Made by a program: the position numbers and the translations under genes. From Pseudomonadota bacterium (lineage in GTDB: Bacteria > Pseudomonadota > Alphaproteobacteria > Sphingomonadales > Sphingomonadaceae): a DNA stretch of 58,347 nt. The notes beneath the pieces were generated by a model, which saw only the letters and a program-made list of their open reading frames with translations, had not been told where the DNA came from and did no database searches. Every line of letters starts with the position of its first letter. The first letter of the stretch is position 1. The stretch lies in NCBI GenBank assembly GCA_023390415.1, contig JAEWCW010000033.1, positions 1 through 58,347 of the forward strand. The letters run 5' to 3'. Positions 41,721-49,900 of the stretch are shown in pieces.

Positions 41721-42403
41721 GTCTATTCACCGGCCACGTCGCCGCTGCGGCTTCGTCTCCGCCCACCGGTGCGTTCTATCGAGCTCGGCCGCAGATCCTA
41801 AAGAGTGTGCTGACGACGCTACAGCAAGCCGTTGCTGCGACCGTGACGGTGGTCGGGGAACAGCGTATCTTGGAACCGCGGTTCACGCGGCAGTTGGCCG
41901 TCGACCTTGAGCGGATCAGGGCGGCCACTCCAGGTGCCCCGCGATATGATATCGTCCATCAGCCCGAGCTTCCCATCGTCGACGAAGCGGGCGTGGTCAT
42001 CCGCTATCGCCGTCTCGACATCCGATTGCTTTTCCTTCGCCAAGTCGGGGCACCCGGCGATTATCTGGGCCTGGAGTGCAAGTACCTGGACGCCAGGGAT
42101 CGGAGCACTGACGCCGACTACGTTGATGATGGAGTCGAACGCATCGTTTGTGGTGACTACTCGCGCCACCATCCGTGGGCTGTCATGGTCGGCCTTGAAC
42201 GCCAAGGGCCTTTGGAAGTGTCTATGGAAAATGTAGATGCACGATTGCAGGAGCGCTACGGCTCGGACGCAGGGTTCAAGTCGACATGCCGTGTGCGTCT
42301 GGAAAACGTCCGCGAAAGCGAGCACCCGCAGGCGGGTGGACCACACCGAATTTCAATTCTTCATGGTTTCTTCTTGATCGCTGCTCCGAGTAATGATGGA
42401 TGA
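41717..42403 (+). CDS. PD-(D/E)XK nuclease-like protein
   Basis: A 228-residue protein, TTG start overlapping the methylase stop by 4 bp. D101 (RRLDIRLLFL) and E120-C-K122 (YLGLECKYLDARD) fit the D...ExK catalytic pattern. HHPWAVMVGLERQGPLEV is the following strand. The translational coupling suggests the nuclease subunit of a modification-restriction pair with the methylase. No recognition domain is visible, so specificity would come from the methylase. Confidence 0.65.
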   Translation: MSLFTGHVAAAASSPPTGAFYRARPQILKSVLTTLQQAVAATVTVVGEQRILEPRFTRQLAVDLERIRAATPGAPRYDIVHQPELPIVDEAGVVIRYRRLDIRLLFLRQVGAPGDYLGLECKYLDARDRSTDADYVDDGVERIVCGDYSRHHPWAVMVGLERQGPLEVSMENVDARLQERYGSDAGFKSTCRVRLENVRESEHPQAGGPHRISILHGFFLIAAPSNDG

Positions 42404-42624
42404 GACGAATCAAGGGCATCGGCTATCCGTCGGCACAGCAGCGTCACTCGGCACGCCGGACGTACGACGCTTTACCTCGTGGCTATCACGGTACTCCACA
42501 CCTTTCTCGATTCCGCCTAGCCAGCCTCGCAAACCCTCCCCAAGATCCCAAACGCCTATGGGGGGCTCGGCGGCACCTCTTCGTTGATTACAGGCTGGCG
42601 TTGTGCTCATTGCGGTAGGAGGGG

Positions 42625-45600
42625 GTGCAAATAAGCGTGGCGGATTTTGACGACTACCTTGCGCTGGTCCAGCGGCTCGGCGCTGGGGGGATCAACCGCA
42701 GTGAAAACGATCTCTCAGCCAATCTGAAGGAAGCGCTTTGTAGCTTCGGCCTCCACGGCGTCGTGGACACTGGATCTGGCGCTAATCGCGCCAAGCGACC
42801 GGACATTGCCCTCTATGTCGATCCTGACGCGGCTGATGTGGGCAGCGCTGCCGACGTCGTGATCGAAGCGAAGCGACCATCAGAGCTCTCTGCGTTCGCC
42901 TCTCTGGGGGACGCACTGGTGAGTGATGATCTCTGGGGCGACAAGTTCGTTCCGTATGTCGCCGCGCACGCGGAACGCGTGACCTACTTCGTGCTGACGA
43001 CTTTTGAACGATTCTTGGTGGTTGCGATCACCGGTGAGGTGCGGCGACGCGTTCAAGATCCAAATGCTTTTCCGGACGCTCCGTCACGAAGCGCGGTTCT
43101 CGCGGGATCGTGGTCGTTCGACCTTACTGAGCGCAGTGGAGCGGACGAATGGGCCGTGTGGTGCGGTCTCCATCTGACGCCGGAGGCGCTAGCCCCACCT
43201 CCTCTGTCAAGCATCTCCGATTTGAAGGTAATCACCAGTCCCGACGAGCTTGAGCTCTTCGCTGGAGCTCTTGCGGACGTTGTGGTCGGACCCGAGGGCC
43301 GCCCAACTCCTGGCGGAGCACTTCTTGCAACGATCAGGCTTGCGGGTCGAGAAGTCGACGACTTGCCCGCCGAAACGCACCGGGCGCTTATCATTTACAC
43401 GATGGCGGCGCATGGCGGTATGAGCGTCGATGCGGCGCGCGACTATCTTCGTAACCATTGGCGCGCCGAGCTGGGCGACTTCGTGTCCGCAAGCGTCCAC
43501 TCTCTCATTGGTCGTCTCTTCGCGGTGAAGGTCATTGAGGATGCCTTCTGCCTCGATACCACGCCGCCGTTGATTCCAGAGGGAGATTGGGTGTTCCACA
43601 CGTCTAGGTTTGACGAGGTCGGCCGCGACGAACTACCCAGTCGGTTCTTCGAAGCTCTCGCAGCACTATCCCACGCCGATAACCCGGCCGTGCGAGATTT
43701 AGCGGCTACTGGCCGCTTCTACGACTGGCTGGCCCCTGAAGTTAGCCCCACCGCTTTCCGTAGGTTGATAGCCTTATTCGTCTCCCACAGCTTTGTTCGT
43801 TTGGATGAGGATCTACTCGGCCGTTTCTTCGAGATCTACGCTCAACGAGTCGACCGGAGACGCCGGAAGCAACTTGGCCAATATTATACGCCGCTTCCGA
43901 TTGTGCGGCACATCTGGCGGGTGGCTATGGATGTAGCCAACGAGCGGCAGGCAGTAGAGGACCTGCTCGTTCTTGATCCAGGCGTGGGTTCCGGCACCTT
44001 TTTGATCGAAGGGGCAAATCGACTTGATGCCGCCGGCATCAAACGTTTTTGGGAGAGGCTCACAGGCTTCGACATTTCGCCGCAGGCGATCGGTATAGCC
44101 CAGACCAACCTGTACCTTGCAGTGCTAGCCCGACTCGACCGCGAAGAAGCGGAGGAGGTCGGTACTCTGCAGCTCTATCCAACTGACGCGCTCGATCCAC
44201 GCAATGGCGCACGCCTCCGGAGCATTATGCCCCTGCTAGCGGATGAGAGCACAAGGGCGTTCATTCAGCACCGCATTGAACTGAGCGAGACGGTAAAGCA
44301 GCAGTCCCATTTCTCTCTCGTGATCGGGAATCCTCCCTACCGCAACAACTCCAATCAGACGCTTGCCCAGGTGGCGGAACGCTTCCCAATGCTGTTGCGC
44401 TCGTCTCGTGACAATGCCCGCGCACGCAAGCGCAACATACGGGACGACTACGCTTGGTTCTTCGCGGCCGCTGACCACTATATCGCCGACCGTGGCATGA
44501 TCGCTTTTGTTGTATCTGACAGCTTCTGCTACGCCAGCTCCTACCGGTTTTTCCGCGAGGACCTTCTTCGTCGTTACCAGGTGCGCCAGCTCGTTAATCT
44601 CGGTGTGTCTGTCTTCAGGGACGTAGGCCCCCGCACGCAGTTCGTCATCGTTGTTCTCGAGCGTAGAGGCGAGGATCTGCCGCGCGCTGACGATGCCGAG
44701 CCAATTCCGTATATTGATCTCCGGCCACTGGCTGCCGACAGTGCCGCGTTCGGGACCGCGATCGATCCCCGCCTGATGGCGCTGGATGCAGGCCAGCTTC
44801 CGGATCCCCTGCAACATGCGCCTACGAGGGAACGCGGCTTCGCGTTATTCCCTGCGCTGGACGTTGTCGCGAGTGTGGAACGGTTCCCCAACGTGCTGCA
44901 TGGAGACAGTCCGCGGCGCGTGTTCCTGAAGAAGTGGCCTGGGCTAATCACGGCATTCGACCAGCTCTTTCGCGCCGACACCCGGGAGGACGTTGAATCG
45001 AAGCTAAGCGGCTTCTTCAGCGCCGTGCAGCTGGGGGACGAGCAAGCACGTGAGCGTGCGCTCGATCGCCTTGCGACGGTTATTGGCGCTACGTCAGAGA
45101 AGAATAGGGGCAGGCTTTCGCTGATGGCGCGTCAGGCGGCCGATGCAGGCTTAGCTTTTGCACCGGGCAAAATTAGGCGTGTCGTGACCGGCAGTGTGCC
45201 GAATGAAGTGGCTTGGTATCCCGACGAGCGTCTCACCTCTTGGATCTATTATGAGCCCCTGCTCCGGGTGCCGAGAAACGTGCACGAGGGGCGGAATCCG
45301 GGGTACGGCACGATGTCGCAATGGCGCGACGAGGAGAGTCACTCGATTGGGCCGAAGCTGGTGTTCACCACAAGCACGAATCCCGAATACGGCCTGAAGG
45401 CTTTGGTGGTGCCTGGCGATTGGATGGTAAAATCGCATGGCGGTGAAAGTCAGCAGTTCCACTACACTGGGCTGGAGAACCCACTTCGCCCGCCGAATCT
45501 ATCGGGACCCAACAACTTAGGTGACGACGCCCAGGTTTTCATCGCCGCGCTTACCGACACCGGCCGGGAGCCGGAGGACTTTCTCTTCTACGTAGCGGGT

Positions 45601-45972
45601 ATCTATAACTCGCACGTGGCCGAAGACTTCCTTGCGGGAGGTGGTGGAAACGTCATGCATATCCCGCTTGAACCTGGGATCGTAACGTCCGGTAGGGCCC
45701 GGACGATAATCGATACCGCTCGCGAACTGCGCAACCTGCATTGGCTGTCAGTGGAGGCGCGGGAAGGAATTGATGCCGATCTTGCCGAGACGCTCCTGGG
45801 ACCCGAGAAACTGATTGTCCTTGAAATGGTCGAGCAGGGCGGCTCGGGCGGTCGGTTCCGGCAACGTCGCACGTGGCGCTTTGGACCGAACTCGGAGGGG
45901 TTGATTGAGGAGCGCATTTCCGTGCTTCGTTCGCAATTGGACGACGCTGTTGATCTGATTTTCCAGAGCTAA
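42625..45972 (+). CDS. Type IIG-like restriction-modification fusion protein
   Basis: A 1115-residue protein from GTG 42625; the nearby AGGAGG is too close, so GTG 42637 (VADFDDYL) is possible. Residues 20-140 are a PD-(D/E)XK nuclease: P59-D60 and E81-A-K83 in ADVVIEAKRPSEL. Residues 400-600 are the methylase: QLGQYYTPLPIVRHIW, motif I DPGVGSG (451-457), FDISPQAIGIAQTNLYLA, and NPPY (569-572). A C-terminal target-recognition region follows (RWRDEESHSIGPKL, FYVAGIYNSHVAEDFL). This matches single-chain Eco57I-like enzymes. It is 221 bp downstream of the nuclease gene and may be a separate system. Confidence 0.85.
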   Translation: MQISVADFDDYLALVQRLGAGGINRSENDLSANLKEALCSFGLHGVVDTGSGANRAKRPDIALYVDPDAADVGSAADVVIEAKRPSELSAFASLGDALVSDDLWGDKFVPYVAAHAERVTYFVLTTFERFLVVAITGEVRRRVQDPNAFPDAPSRSAVLAGSWSFDLTERSGADEWAVWCGLHLTPEALAPPPLSSISDLKVITSPDELELFAGALADVVVGPEGRPTPGGALLATIRLAGREVDDLPAETHRALIIYTMAAHGGMSVDAARDYLRNHWRAELGDFVSASVHSLIGRLFAVKVIEDAFCLDTTPPLIPEGDWVFHTSRFDEVGRDELPSRFFEALAALSHADNPAVRDLAATGRFYDWLAPEVSPTAFRRLIALFVSHSFVRLDEDLLGRFFEIYAQRVDRRRRKQLGQYYTPLPIVRHIWRVAMDVANERQAVEDLLVLDPGVGSGTFLIEGANRLDAAGIKRFWERLTGFDISPQAIGIAQTNLYLAVLARLDREEAEEVGTLQLYPTDALDPRNGARLRSIMPLLADESTRAFIQHRIELSETVKQQSHFSLVIGNPPYRNNSNQTLAQVAERFPMLLRSSRDNARARKRNIRDDYAWFFAAADHYIADRGMIAFVVSDSFCYASSYRFFREDLLRRYQVRQLVNLGVSVFRDVGPRTQFVIVVLERRGEDLPRADDAEPIPYIDLRPLAADSAAFGTAIDPRLMALDAGQLPDPLQHAPTRERGFALFPALDVVASVERFPNVLHGDSPRRVFLKKWPGLITAFDQLFRADTREDVESKLSGFFSAVQLGDEQARERALDRLATVIGATSEKNRGRLSLMARQAADAGLAFAPGKIRRVVTGSVPNEVAWYPDERLTSWIYYEPLLRVPRNVHEGRNPGYGTMSQWRDEESHSIGPKLVFTTSTNPEYGLKALVVPGDWMVKSHGGESQQFHYTGLENPLRPPNLSGPNNLGDDAQVFIAALTDTGREPEDFLFYVAGIYNSHVAEDFLAGGGGNVMHIPLEPGIVTSGRARTIIDTARELRNLHWLSVEAREGIDADLAETLLGPEKLIVLEMVEQGGSGGRFRQRRTWRFGPNSEGLIEERISVLRSQLDDAVDLIFQS

Positions 45973-46206
45973 TCTGTCGGCCAAACTCCCGTGGACCAGC
46001 TCGGAGCCGACTCGCTTCGATGGTCATTCAGCAGCGCTTTGGCCTAAGCACACCAGAATGAATTGTCGGCTCGCCGTCGTCAAAGAACGGCAGGCCGAAA
46101 AACGGCATCGAACCGGCTCGCGATTCTGGGGTGGGGGTATTTTTGGGGGCACGAGATCGTGTCGATACCGCAATGATCCGTGGTTTTCCGGCAGTTCCTC
46201 GGGGAC
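45973..46206. other. Non-coding end of the island with integrase-arm-like sequence
   Basis: About 234 bp between the last restriction gene and attR. It contains GGGGGTATTTTTGGGGG at 46134-46150, which resembles GGGTACTTTTGGGGG at 261-275 near the other end. Such repeats beside both att sites may be integrase arm-binding sites. No gene is seen. Confidence 0.45.
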
Positions 46207-46229
46207 TTCGATTCCGTCCCTGGGCACCA
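46207..46229 (+). repeat. attR: second copy of the 23-bp core
   Basis: Exact direct repeat of 123-145. The bases before it show no acceptor stem, so this is only a tRNA 3' fragment. It marks the right end of the island; the next gene belongs to the chromosomal flank. Confidence 0.93.
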
Positions 46230-46375
46230 CCCCCCAAAACGCTGGACCCAGCCCGCAAGCATCGCCGCTCCGGCGAGGGTGAAGGCCGCGCCCGTCGCCC
46301 GGGCAGCCGCGCTCCAACGCGCATCATCGCGCCCGGCGGCAGACCCGCGGGCGTCACTTCATCGACGCGGCGGCC

Positions 46376-46906
46376 CTAGCAGCCGTAGCCGCCGCGGTCG
46401 CCGGGATCGCTGTTCGACCTGCCGGTGCGGCCGTTGCCGCCGGGATCGTTCGGATCGCTGTTGCTCACACCGGTGCGGCCGTTGCGGCAGCTCGAATTGC
46501 CCCCGCCCTGGCGGCGGCCGAACCCCGCGGGATCGCTGGGATCGCTGTTGCTGATCCCGGTGCGGCCATAGCCGGCGCGGTCATTGGGATCGCTGTTGCT
46601 GATCCCGGTGCGGCCGTAGCCCGAGCGGTCACGCGGATCCGAATCGCTGCGGCCGGTGCGGATCGGGTTGCCGCCGCCGCTGCCCCCGCCGCCACTCGGA
46701 CGGCCATAGCCCGCCCGGTCGCGTGGATCGCTGTTGGTGATGCCGGTCCGGCCGTTGCCGGCAGGATCGCCGGGATCGCTGTTGGTCACGCCCGTCTGGG
46801 CGATCGCCTTGCTCGCGATCGTGACGGTTGCGACTCCGGCAACGGCGCCGCCGGCGACTGTCGAGATGAAGGAGCGTCTGCTGATTTTTCTGGTCGGCTT
46901 CATCAC
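46376..46906 (-). CDS. Tat-exported SNSDP-repeat protein
   Basis: A 176-residue protein. The Tat signal has the twin arginines in SRRSFIS (residues 9-15) and a hydrophobic stretch ending SKAIAQ. The mature part is almost entirely seven copies of a 16-residue unit, TG-x-x-N-SDP-x-D-x-x-G-x-G-R, with Gly/Ser-rich spacers after copies 2 and 5, and two cysteines (SSCRNGR and the last residue). The Asp-rich units could bind metal ions. Tat export implies folding before export. No known function. Confidence 0.7.
   Translation of the reverse strand: MMKPTRKISRRSFISTVAGGAVAGVATVTIASKAIAQTGVTNSDPGDPAGNGRTGITNSDPRDRAGYGRPSGGGGSGGGNPIRTGRSDSDPRDRSGYGRTGISNSDPNDRAGYGRTGISNSDPSDPAGFGRRQGGGNSSCRNGRTGVSNSDPNDPGGNGRTGRSNSDPGDRGGYGC
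46379..46795 (-). repeat. Seven 48-bp coding repeats
   Basis: In-frame tandem repeats encoding TG[VIR][ST][ND]SDPxDxxGxG. The copies are interrupted twice by Gly/Ser/Asn-rich spacers. The variation among copies is mostly at fixed positions, as expected for an expanding-and-drifting coding repeat. Confidence 0.75.
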
Positions 46907-46986
46907 TGCCTCCCTGTGGGCGCCGATGTCCCTCGGCGGCAGCGAAGAGGCGCCCGAATCATCCCTGTGTCAAGCGGCGCTCGGAC

Positions 46987-49900
46987 TCAGTAATCGCGCG
47001 AATAGCGCACGTTGACGTTGGTGCCGGTATTGCCCGAGCCGAATTGCGAGATGACCGAGAGCGCCCGCGTCAGGGCGATCTCGATCTGGGTAGCGGTGAA
47101 GCCCCGCGCGTCGGTGATGATCTCGATATAGATGTCGTCCGACAGGTACATGCCGGCGGCGATGGCGGTGCCGCGGCCGGTGGTCTCGTCGGCGCCGAGG
47201 ATGCGCAAGCGGTCGATGCCGGTCGCCGAGCGCAGCCGGCCGAGCGGGTTGAGGCCGCCGCCGCCGCCGCGCAGGGCGTTGAGAGAGGCCGCGACCTGGA
47301 CCGCCTGAAGCGCCGAGATTTCCGTCACCGAGCTTCCGAACAGGATTCGCGAGACGATCTCGTCCTGCGGCAGGCCCGGCGTCGAGGCGAAGGCGATCTG
47401 CGGGTTGTTCGCGCTTCCGGCGACGCGGATCTCGATCTCGACATCGTCGACATCCGCGACCGCGCGGATATCGAGCAAGGGGTTCGGCGGACGCGCACCG
47501 GTGAAGGTGATCCGGCCTTCTTCGACGTTGAAGCGCCGGCCGGCGACGCTCAGCGTGCCGCGGACGAGCTGGACGTTGCCGGTGATCTCGGGCGTGGCCG
47601 TGGTGCCGCCGACATGAAGGTCCGTCTCCCACTCCGATTCGAGGCCCATGCCCGAGACGAAGACTCGGTTGTCGGCGCTGACGTTGAGATCGAGACGCCA
47701 GTTGCTCGGGACTCCCATCGCCTGCTGCGCGGCGGGATCGGCGATCGGCTCGCCGCGGCGGCGAACCCCGGCGAGGGTGCGCACCTCGGCGGCGGCCTGG
47801 CGGATGATCTGGTAGCGCACCTCGGGCAGCTCGAGATTGCCGGCGATCAGCGCGCCATTCTCGCGGCTGTTGGTCACCCGCACCTCGCCAGAGACGGTCG
47901 CGCCGATATCGTCGCTGCGGGCGAGGTGCGCGTTGTCGAAGCGGAAGGTCAGGTCCATCGGGAAGCCGGCGGCCGAGGCGAGGCCGATCCGGCCGGAGCC
48001 CTGGACAGTACCTTCGCCGGCGCGGCCGGCCAGGCTGACGATCTGGAGCTCGGACGCGGTGAAGCGGCCCTGGACGGCGAGGTTGGTGATCCGCGTACCG
48101 TAGCGGTCGTTGGTGTAGGTGAGGTTGGTCGAGCGCAGGACGCCGTTGAACTCCGGCGCCTGGACCCGGCCGGCGAAATCGGCGCCGATCGCGACCGGGC
48201 CGGTGACATTGTGGCCGGTGATCCCGGTCAGCGACATCAGCACGTCGGCCGGGCCGTTATAGCGGATCCCGCCACTCAGCGGCGCCGCGAACAGCCGCGT
48301 CTGCCACGAGCCGGCGGCTGGCCCGAGCGGCTGGAGCTGGACCTGGATGCGCCCGATCAGCGCCCCGTCCTTGCGGATCGCCGCCGCCAGCCGTCCGCCC
48401 TCAGGCACCAGCGAGCCGGCGACGGCGACGTTCACCGGATCGGTGCGGGTGGCGATTCCGCTGCGGGTGAAATCGGCGATGTTGAGCCGCGCCTCGGCGC
48501 GCGGGAAGGTGGCGCCGTCCGGCTGCGCGAAATCGAGGCTTCCTGTCGCCCGGCCGCCGAGCCCGAGCTTGGGCGAGAAGGCGTTGAGGATGGAGAGATC
48601 GACATTGTCGAGCCGCGACTGGACGACGAGGCCGTCGCCGTAGCGGCCCGCGAGCCGGATGTTGCCCTGCGGCATCACCACGGTGACCGGTGCAAGCTGC
48701 CAGCCGCCGCCCACCCAGGAGATCTCGGCGGGCGCAGCGAGGCGGAACGGGAAGTTGTTGAGCGCGCCCTGGACGTTGGCGCGGATATGCTCAGGCGTCA
48801 CCGCCGCATTGGCCCCGACCCGGAAGGGCACGACGTTGCTGCCGTCGGCGAAGAGCTGCACCTGGCCGGTGCCGGCGCGCAGATTCGCCCGGGCGCGGGC
48901 GGTCTGAAGCGCGAGCGAACCGCGCCTGAGACCCGCGACCTGGACGTCGCCGACGATCGAAGGCGCATCCGGATAGAGGATCACGGTCGCCTGGACGATG
49001 GCGCGCTGGATCGTCATCGGCACGTCGCCCGGCACCTGCGCGCCGTTGGCGGTCGCGGCGACGTCGATGCGTTGGTAGCGGCCCTCCGCCCCTAGCGCCG
49101 CGGTCCCCTCGATTCCGGAGCCGGACATGGTCAAAGTTCCGACGAACGGCCCCGCCGGCGACTGGACGACGCGGCCGGAGAAGTTGATCCCGGCGACGGT
49201 CAGCCGGTTGATCTGGATGGTCAGAGCCCGACCCGTGAGGACGACGACGTCGGCGCTGAACGGCCCATAGGCCGATTCGCCCGTGGCTTGGATGGCCCAG
49301 CCTTGCGCGGTACTTCGGATCGAGGCGTCGACGTTGCGGAGGCCGATGCCGAAGCCCGGACTCTCGGCGCGGAGGCGGATCTGGGGCGCCGCCTGGCTGC
49401 CGGTGACGTGGACAATGAGCGGCCCGTACGTACTGCTCGTCCCGCGCAATGTGAGGTCGATCGTGCCGTTCGGCCGGATCACGCCGCCGCCGTCATGGAT
49501 TCGGAGCAATGGCGCGGTGAGGCGGATCCCGCTCAGTCGGATCGTCCCGCCCTCGTCGAGCCTGATGTCGCCGCTGATCGTCGCTGCGCCGCCGAGCAGG
49601 CCCCGCACCGTCTCATTATCGAGGCGCCGGGTGCGCGCGACGAAATGGCCGGAAAGGCCGAAGCCGCGGCCGCTCGCCACAACATCGAGATTGGTGGTGA
49701 GATCGATGAGGCCGACGCCCTCGATCGCGTAGCCGTTGACCCGACCCTGCAGGCCCATCCGGTAGATGCCGCGCGAGAGATCGAAGGCGATGACTGCAGT
49801 GCCGGCGAGGCGATCCGAGCGGATGCGGAGATTGTCCGAGACGATCTGCGATCCGGCGACGGCGAGATCGCCCTGGAGCCGGACGTTGGTTAGGAGCCCG

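Larger units (their letters stand above)
123..46229. mobile_element. Integrative/mobilizable genomic island inserted in tRNA-Phe
   Basis: The element is bounded by an exact 23-bp direct repeat formed by the 3' end of tRNA-Phe (123-145 and 46207-46229). A P4-type tyrosine integrase and an AlpA-like regulator lie beside the tRNA end. A ParB-like protein, ArdC-like antirestriction protein, SSB, relaxase and RHH protein form the backbone. Stress/transport genes (2-25 kb) and a restriction locus (38-46 kb) are cargo. No TraG/VirD4 coupling protein, VirB/Trb ATPase or pilus gene was found, so I infer mobilization by a helper element, or a decayed ICE. The 38-46 kb stretch uses more A/T-ending codons than its neighbours, suggesting separate acquisition. 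Confidence 0.9.

Noticed and set aside
38523..45972. BREX or type ISP assignment for the methylase genes
   Set aside because: No pglZ, brxA-C or Lon-like gene is nearby, and no helicase domain is present in either large protein, so neither class fits.
46379..46795. Regular repeats that could suggest a CRISPR array
   Set aside because: The 48-bp period is in frame and encodes a conserved 16-residue unit. There are no unique spacers of constant length between identical repeats, and no cas genes.
47044..49095. Plus-strand open frame of 683 codons opposite tamB
   Set aside because: Asp/Arg/Glu-rich shadow of the TamB beta repeats; no ribosome binding site or domain.
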